64,000 nt of DNA from Bacteroidota bacterium. GTDB taxonomy: Bacteria > Bacteroidota > Bacteroidia > UKL13-3. The stretch is from positions 1-64,000 of the forward strand of contig JAIXWI010000031.1 in NCBI GenBank assembly GCA_027491355.1. Reading direction: 5' to 3'. Below the pieces are notes generated by a model. It ran no database searches, was not told the origin of the DNA, and saw only the letters and a list, made by a program, of their open reading frames with translations. The position numbers were made by a program, and so were the translations under genes. Positions 29,218 through 37,092 of this stretch are shown here, in pieces (within the stretch, counting starts at the first letter, position 1; each line of letters starts with the position of its first letter).

Positions 29218-29418
29218 ATGCCAAAGGTAAAAACAAACAAAGCTGCTGCAAAACGTTTTAAAGTTACCCCTAGTGGTAAAATTAAAAGAGCACAAGCTTA
29301 CAAAAACCACATCTTGACCAAAAAAACCACCAAGCAAAAACGTGCACTTGCCAAATTGGTAACTGTATCAGATGCTGATATGGGATTGGTTAAGAACTTG
29401 TTAGGAATCGGCAAGTAA
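29218..29418 (+). CDS. rpmI: 50S ribosomal protein L35
   Basis: The 66-residue basic protein matches L35: [17 protein letters not shown] at the start, [16 protein letters not shown] and the terminal [10 protein letters not shown]. It follows infC by 38 bases and is one of few genes here with a Shine-Dalgarno-like GGAG (29203-29206), 11 bases before the ATG. Third gene of the operon; bound in the 50S subunit near 23S domain V. Confidence 0.96.
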   Translation: MPKVKTNKAAAKRFKVTPSGKIKRAQAYKNHILTKKTTKQKRALAKLVTVSDADMGLVKNLLGIGK

Positions 29419-29465
29419 ATCAACGAAAGTTGAGATTCCATGGTTTTATTAAAATTCGTTAACCC

Positions 29466-29508
29466 GAACTAGAGCCCCAAAGAATTAGGAAACTAATCGC
29501 TCAGGTTC
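29466..29508 (+). promoter_or_regulatory. Structured RNA between rpmI and rplT, candidate L20 autoregulatory site
   Basis: An outer stem pairs GAACTAGAGC (29466-29475) with GCTCAGGTTC (29499-29508): eight Watson-Crick pairs, one T-G wobble and one A-A mismatch. Inside, ATTAG (29484-29488) pairs with CTAAT (29493-29497) around a GAAA tetraloop, leaving an 8-base internal loop on the left and one base on the right. It ends 20 bases before the rplT ATG. L20 is known to repress its own operon by binding folded mRNA in Escherichia coli and Bacillus subtilis; applying that here is inference. Confidence 0.5.
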
Positions 29509-29528
29509 AAAAAACACAAAAAAACACT

Positions 29529-29873
29529 ATGCCACGTTCAGTCAATTCAGTTGCGTCTCGCAGACGCAGAAAAAAACTCCTCAAGTTAGCCAAAGGTTAC
29601 TGGGGAAAAAGAAAAAATGTATTAACCATAGCTAAGCATACCATTGACAAAGGTCTTGGATATGCTTACCGTGACCGCAAAACCAAGAAACGCAATTTCC
29701 GTAGTTTATGGATTGTGCGTATCAATGCTGGTTCAAGGTTACATGGCTACAGCTATAGCCAATTCATGGGTATGGTTCACAAAAAAGGCTTGAGCTTAAA
29801 CAGAAAGGTTTTAGCTGATATGGCCATGAACCATCCTGAAACCTTCAAAGCGATTGTTGATTCAGTAAAATAA
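29529..29873 (+). CDS. rplT: 50S ribosomal protein L20
   Basis: The 114-residue protein is a full-length L20: [53 protein letters not shown] and [13 protein letters not shown]20 is needed early in 50S assembly and binds 23S rRNA helices 40-41. It is the last gene of thrS-infC-rpmI-rplT and is followed by a strong terminator after 20 bases. The preceding 110-base gap contains a foldable element that could mediate L20 feedback. Confidence 0.97.
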   Translation: MPRSVNSVASRRRRKKLLKLAKGYWGKRKNVLTIAKHTIDKGLGYAYRDRKTKKRNFRSLWIVRINAGSRLHGYSYSQFMGMVHKKGLSLNRKVLADMAMNHPETFKAIVDSVK

Positions 29874-29893
29874 GTATTTTAACGGCTCTGAAA

Positions 29894-29918
29894 GTCCCTC
29901 CTAGAGGGACTTTTTTTT
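29894..29918 (+). terminator. Terminator of the thrS-infC-rpmI-rplT operon
   Basis: GTCCCTC (29894-29900) and GAGGGAC (29904-29910) make a 7-bp GC-rich hairpin with a 3-base CTA loop, extendable by flanking A-T pairs, followed by eight T. Confidence 0.92.
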
Positions 29919-30069
29919 GCCTAATTTTTATCCTATTTCTGGCATTTTGATTCAAAATGGGATGGAAATTTGGACCTTCTGATTTTGGAATCTTGAGATT
30001 GTGTGTTAAGGTATTGATATTCAGTAGTTAGCTACTTTTTGGCATGTCGTTTGCAATACGTGCGTACGC

Positions 30070-32175
30070 ATGCACTCCATCAAATACAAATTCATTTTTT
30101 CCTTACTAGCCATCATGGCTCTGAGTGCGTGCCGTAAATCGGTAAACATCAACGAACAAACATTTGGAACAGATGCTGAAGTTGTTGACATTAGAGCAAT
30201 TAAAGTTCCTGTAGGTTTTGATTGGTCTACAACCAAAAGCTACCAGATTTCAATTTCACTCAAATCTCCAAACGACAGACCGTTGGAAAAGGCCGAAATA
30301 TTGTTTTCAGCAGATACTCGTTCAAACAACGGAAGAGTTATTGTAAAGGGTTTAACCAATACTGAGGGTAATTTATTGGCAACATTAGAAGTGCCAAGTT
30401 ATTTTGATAAAGTAATCTTGAATACAGATCAATTAAGTATTCCTCAAAACATACTGATCTACTTGAACAAACCTTTTATTCAAATGAATTTAGGTGGAAG
30501 CAATCCTGATATTGTAGAAACTGTTACTGGAAATTCTCCAGTTTACACATCTTTGGACAACAATGATAGAGAGGGCGAAGACGAGAGAGGAGACAAAGAT
30601 GAGGGGGCTGAAGAAGAAATCAAAAATGAAGACGACAATCCTAAGAGCAAATCTGAGGTTCAAGAATCAGAAAAATTTATATCTGCATCAAATAGAACAT
30701 GGAACAATGATGGGTTGCCTAACTATTTAGAGGAAGATGATAATATTTCAGTCGATTTTTTTAATCAAATAAATAAACAATTACCCGATAAAAGAATCAG
30801 TCCTACTAATACATATTTAAGTAGCTCTTGTAGTAAATTGATTACAATGAAGCAAGATGCTGATGTATATGTAAGTTTAATAGGAGAAAGTACCAATAAC
30901 AAGAATGCTTTATTGTATTATACATATCATAAAAACAATCCGCCAGCGTCTGTCAATGATATCAGTAAACTCAACATTGTATTTCCAAATATGTCATTAA
31001 GTGGCTCAGGAGGCGCTATGAAAAGTAGTCATAGGGTTAAGTTAGGTAACTTTAAAGCAGGAACGGTTATAGCTTATTGTATAGCTACCAATGGATGGAA
31101 GGGTGGAAACGAGGGTTACAAAGGAATTACAAAAGGCAAGCACATTATTTATAGCAATCAAGATTTTAATCCGGAAAATGATGACCAAAAACGTCAGCAT
31201 GTTGTATCATTTTGTGATGCTGGAAAGAAAAAGTTTATAATGGGTTTTGAGGATACAAGAAGGGACTACGGCAGTGATGAAGACTTCAATGATGCGGTAA
31301 TTTGTACTTCATCAATTCCTTCAAATGCCATTGAAGACAACAACAGTTGTCCTGTTTCTAGTCAAAATGATACAGATGGAGATGGGATAGCTGATGAGTC
31401 TGATGACTATCCGAATGATAAAAACAAAACATTCAACAACAAGACGGCTGTTGGAACGGTTTCATTTGAAGACAATTGGCCGTATACAGGAGACTATGAC
31501 TTAAATGATTTAGTAATAGATTATTCATACAATGTGATAACCAATTCATTCAATCAGGTTGTAAGGGTAGAAGGGACTTTGATCTTAAGAGCTACCGGAG
31601 GTGCATATAGAAATGGTTTTGGTATACAATTTCCAATTGAAGCAAATAAAGTAAATGGTGTAACAGGAGCTCAATTAGAGGCAGGCCAAAGTAAAGCTGT
31701 TTTGATACTTTTTGACAATATGAGAGCACAAATGAATGACTGGAATACTTTTCAAAATAGTACTGGAACTGTGAAAGAATACAATATTGCATTTAATGTA
31801 AGCAATGGACCAACAATGAATTCATTTGGGTTAGGTTGTTACAATCCATTTATATGGAATGGAAGTTTGGGAAGAGCTTATGAAATTCATTTGCCCAATC
31901 ATGCACCAACAGATTTAGCTGATATGAGCCAATTTGGATTAGCTGAAGATGCAAGCAATTTAAATGAAGGCAAAACTTATGTCAGCAAAGTGAATAACCT
32001 ACCTTGGGCTATTCATACTCCTGAATTGTTTGTGTATCCAGTAGAAAAAACACCCATTGTTCAAGGTCACAAGAAGTTTGCGAATTGGGTAAAATCTGGA
32101 GGAATGACATTTCCAGATTGGTATACCAATCAAGAAGGATATCGAGACTGCAAAAAACTATACCAGAATAAATAA
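30070..32175 (+). CDS. LruC domain-containing lipoprotein
   Basis: The product has 701 residues. The signal ends in the lipobox LSAC (Cys20), so it is a lipoprotein. Residues 25-140 form a beta-rich N-domain. A strongly acidic, probably disordered linker rich in Asp, Glu and Lys follows near 165-200. A DUF4114-like domain covers about 235-415, with GSGGAMKSS, MGFEDTRRD and EDFNDAVIC. A short calcium-type spacer DTDGDGIADESDDYPND leads into the LruC (DUF4842) domain from about 450, with FEDNWPYTGDYDLNDLVIDY and RNGFGIQFP. LruC-type proteins are known as surface lipoproteins in Leptospira and are frequent in Bacteroidota, with no defined biochemical role. The ATG overlaps a 10-bp palindrome at 30061-30070. 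Confidence 0.88.
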   Translation: MHSIKYKFIFSLLAIMALSACRKSVNINEQTFGTDAEVVDIRAIKVPVGFDWSTTKSYQISISLKSPNDRPLEKAEILFSADTRSNNGRVIVKGLTNTEGNLLATLEVPSYFDKVILNTDQLSIPQNILIYLNKPFIQMNLGGSNPDIVETVTGNSPVYTSLDNNDREGEDERGDKDEGAEEEIKNEDDNPKSKSEVQESEKFISASNRTWNNDGLPNYLEEDDNISVDFFNQINKQLPDKRISPTNTYLSSSCSKLITMKQDADVYVSLIGESTNNKNALLYYTYHKNNPPASVNDISKLNIVFPNMSLSGSGGAMKSSHRVKLGNFKAGTVIAYCIATNGWKGGNEGYKGITKGKHIIYSNQDFNPENDDQKRQHVVSFCDAGKKKFIMGFEDTRRDYGSDEDFNDAVICTSSIPSNAIEDNNSCPVSSQNDTDGDGIADESDDYPNDKNKTFNNKTAVGTVSFEDNWPYTGDYDLNDLVIDYSYNVITNSFNQVVRVEGTLILRATGGAYRNGFGIQFPIEANKVNGVTGAQLEAGQSKAVLILFDNMRAQMNDWNTFQNSTGTVKEYNIAFNVSNGPTMNSFGLGCYNPFIWNGSLGRAYEIHLPNHAPTDLADMSQFGLAEDASNLNEGKTYVSKVNNLPWAIHTPELFVYPVEKTPIVQGHKKFANWVKSGGMTFPDWYTNQEGYRDCKKLYQNK

Positions 32176-32180
32176 AAAAA

Positions 32181-32207
32181 GTCCTCAATAAATTGAGGAC
32201 TTTTTTT
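32181..32207. terminator. Bidirectional terminator between the LruC gene and tRNA-Leu
   Basis: GTCCTCAAT/ATTGAGGAC (32181-32200) forms a near-perfect hairpin with an A-run on one side (32174-32180) and a T-run on the other (32201-32207). It ends the plus-strand LruC gene and the minus-strand tRNA-Leu transcript. Confidence 0.9.
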
Positions 32208-32208
32208 G

Positions 32209-32293
32209 TACCCAGAGCCGGGGTCGAACCGGCACGAGGGTTGAGCTCACTGGTGTTTGAGACCAGCGCGTCTACCAATTCCGCCATCTGGGC
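32209..32293 (-). tRNA. tRNA-Leu (CAA anticodon)
   Basis: The reverse complement folds into an 85-base class II tRNA. The acceptor stem is GCCCAGA/TCTGGGT with discriminator A73. The D-arm is GCGGAATTGGTAGACGC. The anticodon stem CTGGT/ACCAG holds the loop CTCAAAC, giving anticodon CAA for TTG codons. A long variable arm (TGAGCTCAACCCTCG region) is typical of tRNA-Leu, and the T-arm is GCCGG-TTCGACC-CCGGC. CCA is not encoded. The gene ends two bases from the shared terminator. Confidence 0.95.
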
Positions 32294-32373
32294 ATCTATT
32301 CATTACTGAACAGGGTGGCAAAAATAACTTTAATCGACAATTATCCAAAAAAGAATTCGATAAAATTATAATT

Positions 32374-33144
32374 TTAATGGTCAGCTGTTTTACTTTTACT
32401 AATTAAGCTTTTGATTTTCACAGCAGGAACCCAAATTTTAGATAAAAAATATTTAAATGGATTTTCTTTCTTTACGTGCCAAACCGTAGTTCTTGGAGCC
32501 TCCAAATGATTTTTATGCAATGTGTAGGCGTATGCTGCTATTGAAGTTCTAAACATGTTTTCTGGAAATTGAATAGGGTCATAACCATGTAAGGTATAAC
32601 TTCTGCAATGCATAATGGCCAATCTGTTAAAAGGAACATCTACAACTGTTTTTTCACCAGTTCTGCCATCTTCTAATTTGAGTTCACCTGCATATTCTTT
32701 TTTCCAGTCCTTGTTCATGTATATCAACAAGTTTAAATTTCGGTACCAATCTTCATTCAAGGGATGGTAATTGAAATCTGCGTGCATGTCCAGAAAACTG
32801 CCTTTTTTACCTTGGTGTATTCCTCCACCATAAAAAGCGGCATCAATAAAAATATTTTCATTGGTGATGTATGAAATCAATTCTGCAAAACGAGGATTCA
32901 CTAAATCATCATACAATTCTTTGAAAACTCCTCCTAGTTCCCAGAACTTACTTTTCTCAAATTTTGCTTTTGCAAAAACATAATCAGCACTTGGGGTTTC
33001 AATATTTGGAATGTTGTTATACAATTCAAGTAGTTTGTTTTCTTCACAAAAGTTGTCTATGCCGATATGTGGAAAAGGTTTTGCATTTAAAAATTCTTGT
33101 CTGAATTTTTCTTTATTCTGCTCCAAATAATCAAATCTAATCAT
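32374..33144 (-). CDS. 2-oxoglutarate/Fe(II)-dependent oxygenase (prolyl hydroxylase-like)
   Basis: The product has 256 residues. It begins with the FPHIGIDNF strand typical of the prolyl-hydroxylase-like group. The jelly-roll core supplies the iron triad His121 and Asp123 in DMHADFNYH and His186 in YTLHGYD, with the 2-oxoglutarate-binding Arg199 in FRTSIAAYAY. RNLNLLIYMN and GELKLEDG lie between them. Such enzymes hydroxylate proline or other residues, or small molecules or sugar chains, in the cytosol; the substrate is unknown here. It stands alone on the minus strand between tRNA-Leu and a TonB receptor facing the other way, with no partner to indicate its role. The C-terminal 40 residues are basic and lie outside the fold. 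Confidence 0.85.
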   Translation of the reverse strand: MIRFDYLEQNKEKFRQEFLNAKPFPHIGIDNFCEENKLLELYNNIPNIETPSADYVFAKAKFEKSKFWELGGVFKELYDDLVNPRFAELISYITNENIFIDAAFYGGGIHQGKKGSFLDMHADFNYHPLNEDWYRNLNLLIYMNKDWKKEYAGELKLEDGRTGEKTVVDVPFNRLAIMHCRSYTLHGYDPIQFPENMFRTSIAAYAYTLHKNHLEAPRTTVWHVKKENPFKYFLSKIWVPAVKIKSLISKSKTADH

Positions 33145-33254
33145 GGGTTTTAAATTAATTCTGAGGCAATGTTACATAACAAATTACTTATTTTTTATGA
33201 TTTCAGTCAAGATTTTAGTAGAAAAACAAATAAAATAGGTATCGAAAATTAAGT

Positions 33255-33262
33255 TAATTTTG
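33255..33262 (+). promoter_or_regulatory. Candidate -7 box of the TonB receptor gene
   Basis: TAATTTTG is an exact TAnnTTTG box and ends six bases before the ATG at 33269. I find no TTG/TTTG at the expected upstream spacing, so the assignment rests on the -7 element alone. Confidence 0.35.
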
Positions 33263-33268
33263 TTGCCT

Positions 33269-35662
33269 ATGAGGCTCTATAAAGTAGTTTTGAATATTTT
33301 TATTGTGGGATTGTTTGTGACACAGTCAACGACAATAGCATTTGCACAATCAAAATTTGAAATAGCTGGGTATGTAAAAGATGCTACAAATGGAGAGACA
33401 CTTATTGGTGCAACCATTAGAGCAATCAGTTCTAAAAGAGTAACTCAGACAAATACTTATGGCTATTTCTCTATTGCTTTGAACAGTAATGAAGATAGCC
33501 TTGCAGTTTCGTACATTGGTTTTCAAACCACTTATTATAAAATCAATACAAACAAAAAATCAAACATTGCTATTGAGCTGAAGCCGCTTCAAATAAGTTC
33601 AAAAGAAATTGTTATAACCGGAGAAAAAAGCAATAAGCAAATTACAAGTACCACCATGAGTATTGCTGAAATAAGTGGTGAAAAACTTAAAAATTTACCG
33701 GTTATTTTAGGAGAACAAGATGTTCTCAAGGCAATCACATTATTACCCGGAATCAAAAGCGGAGGTGAAGCAGGTACTGGCTTTTATGTGAGGGGAGGAG
33801 GTCCAGATCAAAATTTAATTTTAATGGATGAAGCAGTTGTTTATAACCCGTCTCATTTATTTGGTTTTTTGTCTGTTTTTAACTCAGATGCTGTAAAAAA
33901 TATTGAAATCATTAAAGGTGGAATGCCCGCTAATTATGGTGGTAGGTTGTCGTCCATTTTAAATGTAACCATGCGAGAGGGAAACAATCAGAAAACTCAA
34001 TTTAGTGGCGGTGTTGGTTTAATTTCAAGTAGGTTTACTGTTGAAGGACCAATACTAAAAGGCAAAAGTAGTTACTTGATTTCAGGTAGAAGGACATACA
34101 TTGATGTCATTGCAAAGCCTTTTGTTCCTGAAAATGTAAAAGGGAACAGTTATTATTTTTATGATTTAAACGTGAAAACCAATTTGGTTTTAGACGAGAA
34201 AAATAGATTGTTCTTTTCGGGGTATTTTGGCAGAGATGTTTTGAATTTTCAGAGTCCAAGAAACAAAGATGTGTTTTTTAATTTTGGTTGGGGAAATAAC
34301 ACAGCTACATTAAGATGGAATCATTTATTCAATAAGCAATTGTTTTTAAATACAAGTTTAATTTACAATAGGTACGACCTGTTCAATGATTTTACCTTTG
34401 GTAACAATGGTTTCAATGTTAAAAGTGGAGTGGAAGACATCAATTTAAAAATGGATTTCAATTGGTTTGGATTGAACAATCACTCTATTAAATTCGGATA
34501 CAATTATACGTTTCATAAATTCCAACCAGGTATTTTATCAGGAAGTATTGGGACAACAAATTTAAGTCAAGCAATTAACCCTCAATATGCACATGAATTT
34601 GCAGCTTATTTGGCAGATGAATGGAAAATTAGTCAAAGAATTGCCTTGAATTTAGGTTTGAGAGCGGTAGCATTTAACCTTGTTGGTCCTTATGATCAGA
34701 AAGCATATGATCCAGACACAGGTTTACCAACAGGACAAGTTAAAACGTATCAATCGTCTGAATCAATTGCATTCTATCCAGTTTTAGAACCCAGAGCTAG
34801 TATCAATTACTTAATCAATGAAGTAAGTTCGGTAAAAGCATCATTTACCCAAACCTATCAGTTCTTACACTTAGCAACTACAAGTGGTGCACAATTTCCC
34901 ATTGATTTATGGGTGCCAAGCTCTAAAAAAATTAAACCCCAATTGGCTTACCAATATGCAATAGGTTATTACAGAAACTTTTTGAATGATGTAGTAGAAA
35001 CTTCTATTGAAGCATACTATAAACCCATGTTCAATCAAATTGAGTTTAAACCTGGCGCCCAACTTTTTTTTAATCAGAATTTAGAAAATGAGATGGTTTT
35101 TGGCAATGGATTAAGCTATGGAGTGGAGTTTCTCGTAAGAAAAAACAGTGGTAGGCTCAATGGTTGGGTAGGCTATACTTGGAGCCGCTCAACCCGACAA
35201 TTTGATCAGTTAAATCAGGGGCAAGTATATTTTTACCGTTACGACCGTACGCATGACATGTCGCTTACACTTTCCTATCAACTCAATAAAAAATGGACTG
35301 CAAATTTTGTTTTTGTTTTTGGAACGGGCAATGCAGTTACACTTCCTTCCGGAAGATACGCCTACAGATTTGGTTACAACATAACAGAAAACAAGCCAGA
35401 GTTGGTATTTATAGATGTATATGACAAAATCAATTCGTACCGTTTGCCAGCATACCATAGGGCTGATGTATCTTTTACTTATATCAGGAAAAAAACTGAA
35501 AAGTGGGAGAGTAGTTGGAACTTTTCTATCTATAATGTTTACAATAGGGCAAACCCTTATTTTGTTTATTTTTTTCCAGATGTTGAATTGGGTGAAGTAA
35601 AAGCATACATGGTATATTTATTCCCAATTTTGCCTTCTGTACAATGGAATTTTAAATTTTAA
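33269..35662 (+). CDS. TonB-dependent outer-membrane receptor with carboxypeptidase-like N-terminal domain
   Basis: The product has 797 residues from the ATG at 33269; a TTG nine bases upstream overlaps the -7 box and is unlikely to be used. A signal peptide ends TTIAFAQ. A CarboxypepD_reg-like domain covers about 28-110 (IAGYVKDATNGETLIGATI, SYIGFQT). The plug follows with GEQDVLKAITLLPGIKSGGE, FYVRGGGPDQNLILMDE, NPSHLFGF and GMPANYGGRLSSILN, which are strongly conserved in this family. The remainder is a 22-strand-type barrel ending in an aromatic FKF. It imports a large ligand with TonB energy. Two bases after its stop begins a DUF4249 lipoprotein, its usual partner. The substrate is not evident. 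Confidence 0.95.
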   Translation: MRLYKVVLNIFIVGLFVTQSTTIAFAQSKFEIAGYVKDATNGETLIGATIRAISSKRVTQTNTYGYFSIALNSNEDSLAVSYIGFQTTYYKINTNKKSNIAIELKPLQISSKEIVITGEKSNKQITSTTMSIAEISGEKLKNLPVILGEQDVLKAITLLPGIKSGGEAGTGFYVRGGGPDQNLILMDEAVVYNPSHLFGFLSVFNSDAVKNIEIIKGGMPANYGGRLSSILNVTMREGNNQKTQFSGGVGLISSRFTVEGPILKGKSSYLISGRRTYIDVIAKPFVPENVKGNSYYFYDLNVKTNLVLDEKNRLFFSGYFGRDVLNFQSPRNKDVFFNFGWGNNTATLRWNHLFNKQLFLNTSLIYNRYDLFNDFTFGNNGFNVKSGVEDINLKMDFNWFGLNNHSIKFGYNYTFHKFQPGILSGSIGTTNLSQAINPQYAHEFAAYLADEWKISQRIALNLGLRAVAFNLVGPYDQKAYDPDTGLPTGQVKTYQSSESIAFYPVLEPRASINYLINEVSSVKASFTQTYQFLHLATTSGAQFPIDLWVPSSKKIKPQLAYQYAIGYYRNFLNDVVETSIEAYYKPMFNQIEFKPGAQLFFNQNLENEMVFGNGLSYGVEFLVRKNSGRLNGWVGYTWSRSTRQFDQLNQGQVYFYRYDRTHDMSLTLSYQLNKKWTANFVFVFGTGNAVTLPSGRYAYRFGYNITENKPELVFIDVYDKINSYRLPAYHRADVSFTYIRKKTEKWESSWNFSIYNVYNRANPYFVYFFPDVELGEVKAYMVYLFPILPSVQWNFKF

Positions 35663-35664
35663 AA

Positions 35665-36498
35665 ATGAGAGCTTTTATACTATTTGTGTCTTGCTTAATT
35701 TTCGCCTCATGCGAAAAGGAAATAGCTATTGAGGTTGATAAAGTAACTGAGCAATATGTTGTTGAAGCCTCAATTAACCAATTGTTTCCCAATTTGAACT
35801 ATGTCTACATTACCAAAACCATCGATTATTTTAAACCTGAATTTTCTTTGAATGGTTTAAAAGATGCACAAGTGAACATAACCGAAGGCGTTATAGTAGG
35901 AGATGATACCTTGTTCAATGGAACTGTTCATCAATTTATACCAGTTACAGATTCCATTTTGCCTGGTATTTACATCAATCCTTTTTTTCAGGGCAAGTTG
36001 AATACCCCATATTTATTGAATATAGAACTCAAAGATGGTAGTAAAATCAGTGGCAGTACTTTTATTGGTAAAGCTCCTGTCATTGATAGTTTGGTTTATT
36101 GGTACACGCTACAAGACAAAGATACAAATGGCTATTTTTGGATGGAGTGGAAAGATGGCCCTGAACAAAACAATTACAGAATGGCTGTTTATGATGGGTT
36201 TGATTCATTGTTATTGGGGTGGGGAGCTGCCCAAAGGTTTTATACTTTTGATGACCAACTTATCAATAATACAAGCAGGCCTTTTCGTTCATTCAGGCCA
36301 TATGATTATGGAGATACCATAAGCATATACTTGAGTTCAATTGGAAGAAAGGAATTTTTGTTTTGGCAATCTTTTAGTACGGCTGTAAATAACAATGGGC
36401 CTTTTGCAAGTCCTGTAGCAGTAAAATCAAATATCAAAGGCGCAATAGGGTCCTTTACTGGTTATGCCATAACGCAAAAGAAATTCATCATTAAATGA
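35665..36498 (+). CDS. DUF4249 family lipoprotein, partner of the TonB receptor
   Basis: The product has 277 residues. The lipobox FASC (Cys16) marks a lipoprotein. The mature part begins EKEIAIEVD and continues in the DUF4249 pattern: YVVEASINQLFPNL, VYITKT, KDAQVNITEG, LPGIYIN, PYLLNIELKDG and the final strand GAIGSFTGYAI. Members almost always follow a TonB receptor of the preceding type. The tandem gap of two bases indicates one operon and suggests it caps the receptor from outside, as SusD does in the sugar systems, though this is inference. Its stop is directly adjacent to the end of the opposing methyltransferase-like gene. Confidence 0.88.
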   Translation: MRAFILFVSCLIFASCEKEIAIEVDKVTEQYVVEASINQLFPNLNYVYITKTIDYFKPEFSLNGLKDAQVNITEGVIVGDDTLFNGTVHQFIPVTDSILPGIYINPFFQGKLNTPYLLNIELKDGSKISGSTFIGKAPVIDSLVYWYTLQDKDTNGYFWMEWKDGPEQNNYRMAVYDGFDSLLLGWGAAQRFYTFDDQLINNTSRPFRSFRPYDYGDTISIYLSSIGRKEFLFWQSFSTAVNNNGPFASPVAVKSNIKGAIGSFTGYAITQKKFIIK

Positions 36499-37068
36499 TT
36501 ACCAAAGTCTTAGTTTAAAATATTCTTTGGCTTGTTTCCTGTTAAAAAAACAAAGTCCAAAATCAAAGAAATCTATTGCAACTTGAATTTCTTTTTGCTG
36601 AACGAACTGCAACCATAAATGTTTACTTTTTAGATGGTGATATGGCTCATTGATGATCAGAGGGCACTCACTATTGAGCAAGGTTTTAAACACATCCAGT
36701 GGCAATGTTTTCAGGTCAGTTTCCTTATCAATAAAAATAGCATCTATTGGTGTTTGTATTGCTTGCAATGAAATTGTACCTGCATTTGTATTGCCTAGTG
36801 CTTGTAAACAGTATTCAGTAGGTTTTTGAACCAATTGGTATACATGTTTTGCATTGAGCGCTGTTAATACACTTGCTATTGAACTAGCTTTAGATACCGG
36901 TAGTTGCGTTAATATCCTAGACCATTTTACATTGGCATCAGATTTTTGATGGATGGCTTTTGCATCTTGATACAGCTTAAAAACAAATGGAGAGTGTAAA
37001 ATGTCAATCGGCTTTGCAACAATAAAGTGACAAAGCCGATTGTATGATTTGAACAAGCTATTGAGCAT
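36499..37068 (-). CDS. Truncated, probably inactive relative of class I SAM methyltransferases
   Basis: The product has 189 residues. The N-terminus LHSPFVFKLYQDAK and the C-terminus VAIDFFDFGLCFFNRKQAKEYFKLR match the ends of a Bacteroidota class I SAM-dependent O-methyltransferase family that, as I recall it, is usually about 240-270 residues. Between them the SAM-binding loop (E-x-G-x-x-x-G) is missing: the region 55-85 has no glycine at all. The later strand IDAIFID keeps the Asp of the FIDGNH motif, but not the GNH. This looks like a shortened and decayed homologue that keeps a conserved fold edge. A different, non-enzymatic use is possible. It follows the DUF349 gene after 24 bases, in one transcript. 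Confidence 0.6.
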   Translation of the reverse strand: MLNSLFKSYNRLCHFIVAKPIDILHSPFVFKLYQDAKAIHQKSDANVKWSRILTQLPVSKASSIASVLTALNAKHVYQLVQKPTEYCLQALGNTNAGTISLQAIQTPIDAIFIDKETDLKTLPLDVFKTLLNSECPLIINEPYHHLKSKHLWLQFVQQKEIQVAIDFFDFGLCFFNRKQAKEYFKLRLW

Positions 37069-37092
37069 GTTTAACTTAAAATTAAAACCGAT

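Noticed and set aside
32009-32287. Open frame on the minus strand starting MAELVDALVSN
   Set aside because: It is the translation of the tRNA-Leu gene and the end of the LruC gene in reverse; this N-terminus is a known artefact of tRNA-Leu loci.
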